Shown one piece after another: positions 8,777 through 16,414 of a stretch of DNA of 39,273 nt. Source of the DNA: CAZOOA01 sp964581355 (GTDB taxonomy: Bacteria; Bacillota; Dethiobacteria; DTU022; UBA8154); NCBI GenBank assembly GCA_964581355.1, contig CAZOOA010000022.1:1-39273 (forward strand), read 5' to 3'. The position numbers and the translations under genes are program-made. The notes under the pieces were generated by a model. The model had not been told where the DNA came from and did not search any database. It saw only the letters and a list, made by a program, of their open reading frames with translations. How positions within the stretch are numbered: the first letter of the stretch is position 1; each line of letters begins with the position of its first letter.

Positions 8777-9208
8777 TTATTTTACGTCCGCAGATTGGCA
8801 ATTAGGGCACTGTATGTGCATGGTTTGAGGACATGCTTCCTTTATCCGCTCTTTTTTAGCCTTCCCTTTTCCTGCGCGCACATTGTGTCCGCAGTGGTGA
8901 CAGTGAATATGCCCCAAAGCCAGTTGAAAATTTCCACCTTCGATACGGATTGCTTTTCCTTCTACCAGGGACCGGGCTACTTTGGCGCGGGCTGCGGAAA
9001 TAATACGGTGAAAGGTAGGCCTTGATACACCCATTTGTTTCGCGCATGCTTCCTGTTCCAATCCTTCCAGGTCTTTCAGGCGAATGGCTTCTAACTCTTC
9101 AATGCCAAGGCATTCCTCCTTAAGCTGTTTTAAGGGGACCCCGGCAGGTTTAAAATATGTCAGTTGGGGCACAAAGGCAACTTTGCGCGACTTGGGAGGC
9201 CTTGGCAT
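8777..9208 (-). CDS. DUF134 family DNA-binding protein with C-terminal cysteine cluster
   Basis: A 143-residue protein. Residues 1-95 match the DUF134 family: MPRPPKSRKV at the start, YFKPAGVPL, then a sigma-factor-like helix-turn-helix (LEAIRLKDLEGLEQEACAKQMGVSRPTFHR) and ARAKVARSLVEGKAI. The tail carries CHHCGHN and CPNCQSADV, plausibly one zinc-binding site built from two CxxC pairs. AAAGGAG lies nine bases before the ATG. Family members are presumed transcription regulators and often sit near molybdenum- or iron-sulfur-related genes, which is not the case here. Its own promoter is at 9254-9283. Target genes are unknown. Confidence 0.88.
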   Translation of the reverse strand: MPRPPKSRKVAFVPQLTYFKPAGVPLKQLKEECLGIEELEAIRLKDLEGLEQEACAKQMGVSRPTFHRIISAARAKVARSLVEGKAIRIEGGNFQLALGHIHCHHCGHNVRAGKGKAKKERIKEACPQTMHIQCPNCQSADVK

Positions 9209-9253
9209 GACAGTAAACTCCTTTCAAGGGGGAACATAATAAATACTTGCCTT

Positions 9254-9283
9254 ATTATACCCGATTAACCGCAGTAAGGTCAA
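9254..9283 (-). promoter_or_regulatory. sigma-A-type promoter for the DUF134 gene
   Basis: On the minus strand TTGACC (9278-9283), an 18-bp spacer and TATAAT (9254-9259), about 45 bp upstream of the ATG. Confidence 0.65.
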
Positions 9284-9347
9284 TTGTTCCGGGGTAAAGG
9301 AAAGAAAAGAAAAAGTTCAAGCATTTCGTTGAATATTCAAATCTTAC

Positions 9348-9375
9348 TTGTATTTTGATTGTTTTATGATATAGT
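9348..9375 (+). promoter_or_regulatory. Probable promoter of the aspartate kinase transcript
   Basis: TTGTAT (9348-9353), a 16-bp spacer and TATAGT (9370-9375). The region is AT-rich and other -10 choices exist (TATGAT 9365, TATAAA 9375), so the exact elements are uncertain. Confidence 0.4.
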
Positions 9376-9383
9376 ATAAAAAC

Positions 9384-9533
9384 GGAGTTTCTGCTTTACG
9401 TGCTAACCAGCACAGCATTGCCAGGACAGGGAGAGCAGAACTTTCCACGGGGTGCGAAGTGGAAAACCTCATTTCCATCCCCTGTTGTAAACCGCTTTTG
9501 ACCTGGTTATTTTTAAAAACGGAGGAACAGAGT
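9384..9533 (+). other. Structured 5' leader of aspartate kinase
   Basis: About 150 nt with several pairing segments: AGTTTCTGC (9386-9394) with GCAGAACT (9435-9442, one bulge), an enclosed GTGCT/AGCAC hairpin near 9400-9413, and a competing TTTCCAC/GTGGAAA hairpin near 9442-9465. The first helix and the last share bases, so they may be alternative folds. I do not see lysine riboswitch or T-box signature sequences. Whether it regulates lysC is inference. Confidence 0.4.
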
Positions 9534-10769
9534 TTGAGTATTATTGTTCAGAAATACGGTGGTACATCGGTGGGGAGTCCTGAACGGATCCAGGAAGTGG
9601 CAAAAAGAATTGCCTTTCGCCAGGAGGAAGGCCTGTCTCTGGCCGTCGTGGTTTCGGCTATGGCGGGCGAGACGGATCGGTTAATCGGCCTTTCCCGTGA
9701 AGTTTCTGCTGCACCCGCTTTGCGGGAATATGATGTCATGCTGGCCAGCGGTGAACAGGTTAGTTCAGCCCTGCTTGCCATGGCTTTGCAGGACTTGGGT
9801 GTGCCTGCTCGCTCTTTTTTGGGCTTTCAGCTTCCAATATTTACTGATAACACCCATTCTTATGCTGCATTAAAGCGTATTGAAGTTGATGAATTGTGCC
9901 AAAGCCTGGGTCAGGGAAATGTTGCAGTGGTTGCCGGGTTTCAGGGGATTACAACCGGAGGGGATATAACCACGCTGGGGCGGGGAGGTTCAGATACTAC
10001 GGCCGTTGCCTTGGCTGCTGCCCTGGCTGCTGACTGCTGTGAAATATATACCGATGTTGACGGAATCTACACCTGTGATCCTAATGTTTATTCACGGGCC
10101 AGGAAGCTGCAGCAGATCGCCTATGATGAGATGATGGAACTGGCAGTATTGGGGGCGAAAGTGCTTCATTCCCGCAGCGTGGAGCTGGCTAAGAAGTATA
10201 AAGTAAACGTCTGGGTTCGTTCTTCCTTTAACAACAGCAAAGGGACCCGAGTGTGTGAGGGGGGTGAAATCATGGAAGGTGCATTGGTTTCTGGCATCAC
10301 GTACAGCAAGGGAGAAGCCCGTATCTCTGTGCTGAGCGTTCCGGATCGGCCGGGAGTGGCCTTTCGAATATTTGACAGCCTGGCTGCTGACGGTATTAAT
10401 GTGGACATGATTATTCAAAACATCGGGCGGAGCAATTTGACAGATCTTACCTTTACCATCCCTGCTGCAGAGCTTGACAGGGCTGTTGAGTTGGTCGAGA
10501 AGGTGGCTGCGGAGATAGGTGCACAGGGGGTGCTGACAGACCAGGATATAGCGAAGATTTCCATAGTTGGCGCCGGGATGCAGAGCCATCCTGGGGTAGC
10601 TTCAAGAATGTTTGGAGCCTTGGCCCGGGAAGGGATAAACATAATCATGATCAGCACCTCGGAAATCAAGATTTCCTGTATTATTAACGCCCGCTATACG
10701 GAATTAGCCGTTAGGGTGCTGCATGACGAATTTGAGCTGGAAAAAGAGCCAGGCAATAACAAAAAGTAA
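9534..10769 (+). CDS. lysC: Aspartate kinase
   Basis: A monofunctional aspartokinase of 411 residues, the first step from aspartate to lysine, threonine and methionine. The N-terminal kinase domain has KYGGTSVGSPERI, VVSAMAGETDRL, GFQGITTGGDITTLGRGGSD and EIYTDVDGIYTCDPN. Two C-terminal ACT domains follow (VLSVPDRPGVAFRIFDSLA and SIVGAGMQSHPGVASRMFGAL), as in feedback-inhibited enzymes. TTG at 9534 is chosen because GGAGGA lies seven bases upstream and the family start is SIIVQKYGG; the longer frame from 9459 has no ribosome site and would sit in the structured leader. pyrE follows after 51 bp. Confidence 0.95.
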   Translation: MSIIVQKYGGTSVGSPERIQEVAKRIAFRQEEGLSLAVVVSAMAGETDRLIGLSREVSAAPALREYDVMLASGEQVSSALLAMALQDLGVPARSFLGFQLPIFTDNTHSYAALKRIEVDELCQSLGQGNVAVVAGFQGITTGGDITTLGRGGSDTTAVALAAALAADCCEIYTDVDGIYTCDPNVYSRARKLQQIAYDEMMELAVLGAKVLHSRSVELAKKYKVNVWVRSSFNNSKGTRVCEGGEIMEGALVSGITYSKGEARISVLSVPDRPGVAFRIFDSLAADGINVDMIIQNIGRSNLTDLTFTIPAAELDRAVELVEKVAAEIGAQGVLTDQDIAKISIVGAGMQSHPGVASRMFGALAREGINIIMISTSEIKISCIINARYTELAVRVLHDEFELEKEPGNNKK

Positions 10770-10773
10770 CGAT

Positions 10774-10799
10774 AGACGGGTTAGAAAGACGGGTTAGAA
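10774..10799 (+). repeat. 13-bp perfect tandem repeat
   Basis: AGACGGGTTAGAA occurs twice head to tail in the lysC-pyrE spacer. It may be slippage or a protein-binding site; no function is implied by the sequence. Confidence 0.8.
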
Positions 10800-10820
10800 A
10801 ATTTAATTCAGGGTGATAAA

Positions 10821-11399
10821 ATGAGTGAATCATTGGAGACACTACGCAAAGAAATTCGCAATGAAATTTACTCGAAGGCATACCAAAAGCGTCGTATACA
10901 ATTAAGTTCGGGCCGAGAAAGCGATTTTTACGTGGACAGTAAACAGGTAACCCTGACAGCGGCGGGAATATATAAGATTGCTTTTTATATCCTGAGCATG
11001 GTCCGGGAAAAGGGCCTGGAGATCAAGGCAGTTGGTGGGCCGGCTATGGGTTCCATACCCCTGGTGGGTGCCATTAGCGCTTTGAGCTACCAGGGTCCGT
11101 TTTACTGCCCCCTGGACACGTTTTATGTGCGTTCCGAGCGGAAAGAGCATGGGACGGGGAAACTGGTTGAAGGTCCTGCATTAAAAGAAGGTCTTCCGGT
11201 TTTAGTGGTTGATGATGTGCTTACTACAGGTGATTCGATCCTGCGGGCAGCCCGGGCAGTTGACGATCTGGGCTGCCGGGTGGCGGCACTTATGGTGATC
11301 GTCGATCGCCAGGAAGGTGGCAGGGAAAACGTGGAAAAGGAAGGTTTCGAGCTTTTCTCCATTGTTACCCGGGATGACCTGGAGAGTTCAGATATTTAA
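10821..11399 (+). CDS. pyrE: Orotate phosphoribosyltransferase
   Basis: A 192-residue PRPP transferase converting orotate to OMP in pyrimidine synthesis. The PRPP-binding motif is VLVVDDVLTTGDSILRA; other family features are the N-terminal RIQLSSGRESDFYVDSKQVTL and AVGGPAMGSIPL with the flexible RSERKEHGTGKLVEG loop. AGGGTGAT precedes the ATG closely. No other pyr genes are adjacent, which is unusual but not rare in Clostridia. It may be read through from lysC, since no terminator lies between; a strong hairpin at 11429 ends the unit. Confidence 0.93.
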   Translation: MSESLETLRKEIRNEIYSKAYQKRRIQLSSGRESDFYVDSKQVTLTAAGIYKIAFYILSMVREKGLEIKAVGGPAMGSIPLVGAISALSYQGPFYCPLDTFYVRSERKEHGTGKLVEGPALKEGLPVLVVDDVLTTGDSILRAARAVDDLGCRVAALMVIVDRQEGGRENVEKEGFELFSIVTRDDLESSDI

Positions 11400-11428
11400 T
11401 GATACAAAACTCAAAGCCAGGTATACAC

Positions 11429-11464
11429 AAGGAAGAACCCGCGATAATTCGCGGGTTCTTCCTT
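11429..11464 (+). terminator. Terminator-like hairpin after pyrE
   Basis: A perfect 15-bp stem (AAGGAAGAACCCGCG with its complement) around a 6-base loop. The T-run is weak and lies inside the stem, so it could act from both sides, serving pyrE and the convergent small gene. Confidence 0.7.
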
Positions 11465-11509
11465 GCCTGAGAGTTTGCTGAAAACGCTGTGATTAATAAG
11501 CTATATACC

Positions 11510-11665
11510 TTACATGATGTATGATTTTTCTTCATCAGCGATCAGTTCTTCTACTTCAAATATACGTGCCAGTATTTCGGATTTTTCCGAACCGGAGGCC
11601 AGCACCAATTGCCGTAGAAGGTCTTCCCGCATGTCCCGAAGTCCTGATAGCATGTTAGTCGCCAT
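11510..11665 (-). CDS. Small 51-residue protein, possibly Spo0E-like
   Basis: A short frame with a strong GAGGAGGG site 8-9 bases before ATG. The protein is helical and acidic: MATNMLSGLRDM, then REDLLRQLVLAS, KSEILARIFEVEELIADEE, ending SYIM. The two-helix layout and the EIL...LEELI-type spacing recall Spo0E-family aspartyl-phosphate phosphatases, which are about this size, but the SQELD core motif is not intact. The family assignment is therefore weak. Codon choice and the ribosome site argue that the gene itself is real. It faces pyrE and shares the hairpin at 11429-11464. Confidence 0.6.
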   Translation of the reverse strand: MATNMLSGLRDMREDLLRQLVLASGSEKSEILARIFEVEELIADEEKSYIM

Positions 11666-12086
11666 CTTTTTTCCCTCCTCGCTTTATTCATTAAGCGGTA
11701 AACTTGTCTTATAGTAATATAATTTACTTGTTTTCAGTAGATAATTCATACAAGCATGCATTTCTAATTGTTAATATTTTTCCAGGTTTGTTTATCCAAG
11801 AACAAGACGGAAAGTGGATAGTCGAGTGCCAAGTGGTTTTTCTATAACTTAAAAACATTAAAAATTGTAGAGTAGTTTACCTTGAGAATATTTTACCATA
11901 TGAAATAAAAAAAAGCCAGCACTTTTGTTTTTTTTCTTTTATAAAAAAAATTGACCCATTTGAATCATTATTATGTCCGGATTATGATGATAAAATTTTC
12001 CTATTATTCTCTCACAGTGAAGGTGTTTTCATTCTTCTGCGCTTGTGATAAGATGGAGAAAACAAGTATATCAAGGAGGCAGGTTG
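11666..12086. other. AT-rich divergent intergenic region
   Basis: About 420 bp that is notably AT-rich, with poly-A/T runs near 11905-11950. It should hold promoters for the small minus-strand gene and the plus-strand leucine-rich-repeat gene, but I see no clear -35/-10 pair beyond a lone TTGACC at 11951. No reading frame with a ribosome site was found. Confidence 0.5.
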
Positions 12087-13535
12087 ATGAAAAAAACGTT
12101 GCTACCTTTACTGGTGATGGTGCTTTTACTTATCAGCTCCCTTGGGGTAATGGCCCAAAACGATGATGGAATACAGCGCATGGGCGGCAAAATTGAGGTT
12201 CATCTTGAAGGCGAAGAATTAGAGTTGGAGCAAGCACCATATATTAAAGAAGGCCGTACCATGATCCCTTTACGTGATATCATGGAAGCCCTGGATGCAC
12301 AGGTGGATTATGATGCAGAAACACAAAAGGTTTCCATTACCCGGGGGGAAAGGTTGGTTGAGTTGAACATCGACTCCAGGGAAGCATTTATTAACAATGA
12401 AGAAATGAAATTGGATGCGGCCCCGGAAATCGTATCGGATCGCACTTTTGTCCCCTTACGATTTGTTGCTGAAGCTTTTGGCGCTGAGGCAGAATGGGAC
12501 GGTGACCAGCGGAGAATAGACATTTCCGGGGTTATTGATATTAAAAGTATGGCCGCAATCCACGATGAGCTGTTACTTGAAATTGGACAAACAGAAAAAA
12601 TAAAAATTGAAATGGAGCTGGAAGATGGAAGCAAAGAGGATGTTTCAGCTACGGATATTACATGGACTTCCAGCGATGAAGCAGTGGCAACTGTTGAAGA
12701 AGGAACAGTTGAAGCCGTTGAGGATGGGACAGCCACCATTACAGCGGAGTATCTGGGGCGTGAGGTTGCTATAAGTGTCGAGGTTGCTGCCGATATCCCG
12801 GTGGACTTTTCGCCAGAGAACCGCAGGTTGGAGTCGGTGATTCGAAGTGAATTAGACAAGCCCTCGGGAACAATCTATCGCTCAGATATGGCAGAAATCA
12901 CCCACCTGGAGGCAAATGACGCCCGGGTTGAAAACCTGGATGAAATCCGGCATTGTATTAACCTGGAAAGCCTCTCGTTAATCGGTAACAGAATTACTGA
13001 TCTGGATGGGTTATCCAACCTGACCAACCTGGAGCGGCTGGAGTTGGGGCATAATCAAATCAGTGACATCGGCCCCCTTTCCAACCTGGAGAATTTACGC
13101 TGGCTGTCGTTAAATGATAACAGGATTTTTGATCTTGAGCCCTTAAACGAGTTGACCGATTTGAGTTGGCTTTCACTGGCTCGGAACGAAGTCAACGATC
13201 TTTCCTCCTTAAAGGAATTAAGCCGGTTGGAAAGCCTGGACCTGTCTGAAAATGAGATCAGCAGCCTAAATATCCGCTGGGAAATGCCTGACTTGAAAGT
13301 TCTTTTAGTGCGGGATAATGAAGTTGATGATTTATCTCCCCTGGAAGAATTGAACAACCTTTCAGCTGTAAACGCTTCGGGCAACCGGATAACTGATATT
13401 TCCATGATGCTGGAGTTTCCCCGCTTAACGTGGTTGGCAATTTATCATAATGATATCAGCTCAGAGGAAGAATCCAGGATGCAAAATGACATCTGGAAAT
13501 TGGAAGATCGGGGCGTTTATGTCCAAATAGACTAA
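12087..13535 (+). CDS. Exported leucine-rich-repeat protein with copper-amine-oxidase-like and bacterial Ig-like domains
   Basis: A 482-residue exported protein. The signal peptide (KKTLLPLLVMVLLLISSLGVMAQ) is followed by a copper-amine-oxidase N-terminal-type module (EGRTMIPLRDIMEALDAQVDYD, VSDRTFVPLRFVAEAFGAEAEWD). A Big_2-like Ig domain comes next (TDITWTSSDEAVATVEEG, GTATITAEYLG). About seven internalin-type 22-residue leucine-rich repeats span roughly residues 290-470 (for example LTNLERLELGHNQISDIGPL). I chose ATG at 12087 because AAGGAGG precedes it and the signal peptide starts there, not ATG 12045. No sortase motif or transmembrane tail is seen, so surface retention would rely on the N-terminal module. 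Likely a surface binding or scaffold protein; ligand unknown. Confidence 0.88.
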   Translation: MKKTLLPLLVMVLLLISSLGVMAQNDDGIQRMGGKIEVHLEGEELELEQAPYIKEGRTMIPLRDIMEALDAQVDYDAETQKVSITRGERLVELNIDSREAFINNEEMKLDAAPEIVSDRTFVPLRFVAEAFGAEAEWDGDQRRIDISGVIDIKSMAAIHDELLLEIGQTEKIKIEMELEDGSKEDVSATDITWTSSDEAVATVEEGTVEAVEDGTATITAEYLGREVAISVEVAADIPVDFSPENRRLESVIRSELDKPSGTIYRSDMAEITHLEANDARVENLDEIRHCINLESLSLIGNRITDLDGLSNLTNLERLELGHNQISDIGPLSNLENLRWLSLNDNRIFDLEPLNELTDLSWLSLARNEVNDLSSLKELSRLESLDLSENEISSLNIRWEMPDLKVLLVRDNEVDDLSPLEELNNLSAVNASGNRITDISMMLEFPRLTWLAIYHNDISSEEESRMQNDIWKLEDRGVYVQID

Positions 13536-13550
13536 AACAGCTGAGCAAGC

Positions 13551-13590
13551 TTACTGGTCCGGTTTTTTGTCCGGGCCAGTAATTTATTTT
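13551..13590 (+). terminator. Rho-independent terminator
   Basis: TTACTGG.CCGG pairs with CCGG.CCAGTAA around a T-rich loop, followed by TTTATTTT. It ends the leucine-rich-repeat gene. Confidence 0.8.
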
Positions 13591-13649
13591 AAAATAAAGT
13601 CGATGCGGGCAGGAAAACAAAATATTATGAAGAATCAAACAATTATCAA

Positions 13650-13671
13650 AGCATTGTCAGAGCATTGTCAG
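13650..13671 (+). repeat. 11-bp perfect tandem repeat upstream of the STAS gene
   Basis: AGCATTGTCAG occurs twice without a gap about 85-105 bp before the STAS start. Each copy contains TTGTCA, so it overlaps any -35 element and could be an operator. Confidence 0.7.
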
Positions 13672-13755
13672 TCGGATTTCTAGTGTATCACAACATGTTT
13701 GTATTTTTTAGCTGGAATTTTTATGGCTAAAATTTGCCGGAAAGGGGGCTGTCCA

Positions 13756-14058
13756 GTGAAAGTTGAAAAACAGGAAGGCGAAGCCGTTATTATCCCCGAT
13801 GGAAGGATTGATATTAGCAACTCCCAGGAATTGAAAGATAAAATGCAGATGGTATTCGATGAAGGATATAACACGATTGCCATTGATTTTACTCACATTT
13901 CCAGCATTGACAGTTCCGGGGTTGGCAAGTTGCTGCTGTTTCAGAAAAAGCTGCGGGACCGGGGTGGGGAACTGAAGGTATTTAATATCACCAGCGAATA
14001 TGTCCGCAAAATGTTCAATATGATCCATCTGTACAAGGTGATTAATATTGAACAGTGA
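13756..14058 (+). CDS. STAS-domain anti-sigma factor antagonist
   Basis: A 100-residue SpoIIAA/RsbV-like protein. GTG at 13756 is chosen because AAAGGGGG lies seven bases upstream; a longer frame from 13699 lacks a site. The STAS core is complete, with the phosphorylatable serine pair in HISSIDSSGVGKLLLFQKKL. Such proteins release a sigma factor by binding its anti-sigma kinase when unphosphorylated. No kinase, phosphatase or sigma gene lies beside it, so its partner is elsewhere. It is a clear paralogue of the protein at 23084-23398, and both share a C-terminal YV(R/K)K(M/V)F(N/D)M motif. The stop codon lies inside a perfect inverted repeat. Confidence 0.9.
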   Translation: MKVEKQEGEAVIIPDGRIDISNSQELKDKMQMVFDEGYNTIAIDFTHISSIDSSGVGKLLLFQKKLRDRGGELKVFNITSEYVRKMFNMIHLYKVINIEQ

Positions 14059-14097
14059 CAAGACTGTGCTGGGTTCGTTGGCGCTGTCTTGTCACTG
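14053..14097. terminator. Perfect 12-bp inverted repeat between convergent genes
   Basis: CAGTGACAAGAC and its complement flank a 21-base loop; the left arm includes the STAS stop codon. There is no T-run, so this is a weak intrinsic terminator at best, or an mRNA 3'-end stabiliser. Confidence 0.45.
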
Positions 14098-14160
14098 CAC
14101 CAGCTTGGATAAAGGTGAAGTGCCCGTGCTTGGGCTGACATTGTTTTTGACTTCTTGACT

Positions 14161-14799
14161 TTATGTTTTTAGGGTGTTTTGGAAAAAATCAGCAACTTGT
14201 TGTGCTAAAGCTTCTTCGTATCCTAACCAAAAGTGGTCGACGCCTGGCATTGTTTTCAGCGTGTGGTCCCGGGATGATTTCTTCAACTCTTCCCGGGTAT
14301 GTTCCAGCGGGGTCATGGCATCATCTTCTCCGCACATAACAAACAAAGGTTTTTGAACGGGTTGAAACAACCCGGGATAAACCACAGGTGAAACAGCCGC
14401 GACTCCCTGGATCTGGTTATTTTTTGGCGCAGCAGCAACTGCAACCATGGCTCCAAAGGAGTATCCAGCCAGGCCAATAGCTCCTGGATCGATGGTTTCG
14501 GATTCCGCCAGGAATTGTATCGCTGCCAGGACATCATCCTGCTCTCCAATCCCTTCAGCGAAATTGCCCTGGCTGTTTCCTGTGCCGCGAAAGTTAAAAC
14601 GCAGAGCAACCATGCCGCGCTTTACTGCTTCATCGTTAATGGCTAAAACGACATTGTTATTCATATCTCCGCCGTAGAGGGGGTGGGGGTGGCAAATTAC
14701 GACGCCGGGAACTGGTTCTGCTTTTTCTTGCTCTGGCGAAGCTAGGATCCCTTCCAGGTTGAATTTTTCCAGGGGGATTGTAACTTTCTGTTCGCGCAT
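14161..14799 (-). CDS. Alpha/beta hydrolase (dienelactone-hydrolase-like)
   Basis: A 212-residue cytoplasmic alpha/beta hydrolase. The nucleophile elbow is GLAGYSFGAMVA, the acid is probably the Asp in VMCGEDDAMTP and the His is in GVDHFWLGYE; the oxyanion strand region reads VVICHPHPLYGGDMNNNV. This pattern matches the COG2945-type hydrolases that act on small esters; the true substrate is unknown. I chose ATG at 14799 because TGGAGG lies ten bases upstream, not ATG 14820, which precedes that site. It is a single gene, convergent with the STAS gene. Confidence 0.85.
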   Translation of the reverse strand: MREQKVTIPLEKFNLEGILASPEQEKAEPVPGVVICHPHPLYGGDMNNNVVLAINDEAVKRGMVALRFNFRGTGNSQGNFAEGIGEQDDVLAAIQFLAESETIDPGAIGLAGYSFGAMVAVAAAPKNNQIQGVAAVSPVVYPGLFQPVQKPLFVMCGEDDAMTPLEHTREELKKSSRDHTLKTMPGVDHFWLGYEEALAQQVADFFQNTLKT

Positions 14800-14951
14800 G
14801 ATTTCATTGCCTCCATTCACTTAAAGACACTGGATTAAACTTTTTGCTGGTGTGTAACATGTAAGCAGGAATACATTTCTTTTGTCATCCGCTAAATTCC
14901 TGCTTGCAGGGAAAAATCGTTTCGAATAAAGATTAAGAAGGAGGGAAGAGA

Positions 14952-15119
14952 ATGCCTAAATGGAGTAAAGAAAGGCCATGTCAAACCTGCCGGGCTATCT
15001 CAGGGAGCCAGCTGGACTGCTCCAATTGTGGGACCCTTGGTTGTCTTCGGTGTTTTGGAGGAGTGGGCCGGCGGTACTGTAAATTTTGCAAGAAAATCAG
15101 TGATATTAAAAAATTATAA
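14952..15119 (+). CDS. 55-residue protein with four CxxC motifs (zinc-ribbon-like)
   Basis: A short gene with a strong AGGAGGG site before ATG. Cysteines lie at residues 10/13, 23/26, 31/34 and 43/46, giving four evenly spaced CxxC pairs, enough for two zinc sites or an iron-sulfur site. The rest is basic (PKWSKERP at the start, KKISDIKKL at the end). I do not recognise a named family. It is transcribed divergently from the hydrolase, and the nearest downstream gene on the same strand is far away, so it is probably monocistronic. The cysteine regularity plus the ribosome site make it a convincing gene. Confidence 0.75.
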   Translation: MPKWSKERPCQTCRAISGSQLDCSNCGTLGCLRCFGGVGRRYCKFCKKISDIKKL

Positions 15120-15313
15120 TATGAAAATGGAGCATCTGCTTCCCGGTTATTGGCTAAGGCCAGGCTATTCTCTTTATTAGTGCCTTACGGCTTAAGAACT
15201 GCGATAAAAAACAAGTTATTTTTCTAGCTACCTTCTAAAACTCCCTTGTAGACACGGTTGGAGTGACCTTTAAAACAGAGGCAAATTTGGGTTGTGGGCG
15301 AAGCCCACTTTAG
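15120..15313. other. Intergenic stretch with a small hairpin
   Basis: Together with the following terminator this makes a gap of about 315 bp. It holds a perfect GTGGGC/GCCCAC hairpin (15294-15308) and no convincing reading frame or promoter. Confidence 0.5.
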
Positions 15314-15351
15314 AAAAAGCTGGCCCGGATTATTCTCCGGGCCAGCTTTTT
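15314..15351. terminator. Bidirectional Rho-independent terminator
   Basis: A perfect 15-bp stem (AAAAAGCTGGCCCGG with its complement) around an 8-base loop, with A-run and T-run on either side. It can end the betaine operon on the minus strand and anything arriving on the plus strand. Confidence 0.85.
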
Positions 15352-15436
15352 CTTTAGCTTTGTTCGTTGCGAACTCGTTGCGCTATTGTAGGCAGAATAG
15401 TTTTCTTCCCCGTTTAGTTTGGTTTGTTATCTGGAA

Positions 15437-16366
15437 TTAATCAGCGTAGTCGTTGATTTCTGTGATGCAGTCTATAGGCATGTATGTGGGGACAACCAAG
15501 CCAATCTGTGCCCCTTCATACTGGGTGGCAACCTCATCGACGGAGTCTTCGAAATCATCCATGTATGCTTCGTGGGTTCCAGGCAGCCAGGCACAGACAA
15601 AGAAGTCAGCATCGCCTTCGGCGATAGAGGACCACATAACACCGGCGTCTACAGGAGTAACGGTTACATCATAGCCTGCTTCTTCCAGGATGGCTGTCAT
15701 GGTATAGGTGCTGGCTGTGGCGCACTCCCATTCAACCATCAGTATTTCTATTTCTTCGCCGTTGCCTTCCAGGCCTTCAGGAATCCAGCCGTCAACCATG
15801 TCCCGGTTATCTTCGATCCAGGCCTGTGCGTTGGCCAGGAATTCAGCTTCGTCCCGGTTCTTGGCCATTACTGCGCCGATATCTTCGTCTCCCCAGGAAA
15901 AGTTCTGCAGTAATTCGTGGACCTCGGGATGTTCATCTGCCAGTCCCTGGCGGGCGATATTGGCAATATATTCTTCGCCACCGTAAGCCAGTTCCGGATC
16001 TTGCAGGAACTTCAGGTCCCACTCAGCAAACTTCCAGTGAGGTGCCCAACCCGTTACGATAATCCATTCCTCGTTGGCGATAGCGGAGTCCAATTCTGCG
16101 GTCATTGCGGCATCACTACCCTCAATCAAGCCAACCTGCAGGTCGTAAATCTCCATGGCATCCTCTGTGGCAGCCATGATGCCGGCTCCCGGGTCGATAC
16201 CTGTAATGTCGCTAATAGTGCCTTCCACTTCCGGCTCCGTTGGTTCTTCAGGTTCTGTGGGCTCGGGCGGTTCTTCTGCCGGGTCGGGTCCGCACCCCAC
16301 CATAGCACCAAAGGCCAGCAAAGCTACCATCATCAAGGCCACTACAAGCAGTTTGTTCTTAAACAA
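15437..16366 (-). CDS. Glycine betaine/proline betaine ABC transporter, substrate-binding lipoprotein
   Basis: A 309-residue OpuAC/ProX-type solute-binding lipoprotein. The signal peptide ends in a lipobox around Cys25 (FGAMVGC), followed by a Pro/Glu linker (PPEPTEPEEPTEPE). The mature domain includes ATEDAMEIYDLQVGLIEGSD, IIVTGWAPHWKFAEWDLKFL and VCAWLPGTHEAYM; the Trp residues probably form the aromatic cage for the quaternary ammonium group. TTG is the start, preceded by AGGAGGGG. It is the last gene of the operon, 48 bp after the permease, and ends before a bidirectional terminator. It feeds osmoprotectant to the importer. Confidence 0.92.
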   Translation of the reverse strand: MFKNKLLVVALMMVALLAFGAMVGCGPDPAEEPPEPTEPEEPTEPEVEGTISDITGIDPGAGIMAATEDAMEIYDLQVGLIEGSDAAMTAELDSAIANEEWIIVTGWAPHWKFAEWDLKFLQDPELAYGGEEYIANIARQGLADEHPEVHELLQNFSWGDEDIGAVMAKNRDEAEFLANAQAWIEDNRDMVDGWIPEGLEGNGEEIEILMVEWECATASTYTMTAILEEAGYDVTVTPVDAGVMWSSIAEGDADFFVCAWLPGTHEAYMDDFEDSVDEVATQYEGAQIGLVVPTYMPIDCITEINDYAD

Positions 16367-16414
16367 CTTAACCCCTCCTAAAAAATATAGTTTTTATGAT
16401 AATGACTATTATCC

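Noticed and set aside
9459..9533. Longer aspartate kinase start
   Set aside because: Sits in the structured leader without a ribosome site; TTG at 9534 fits the family N-terminus.
9384..9533. Lysine riboswitch or T-box in front of lysC
   Set aside because: The leader is too short and shows none of the conserved boxes of either class.
11429..11464. The pyrE hairpin as a mobile-element end
   Set aside because: No second copy in the window; position and structure fit a transcription terminator.
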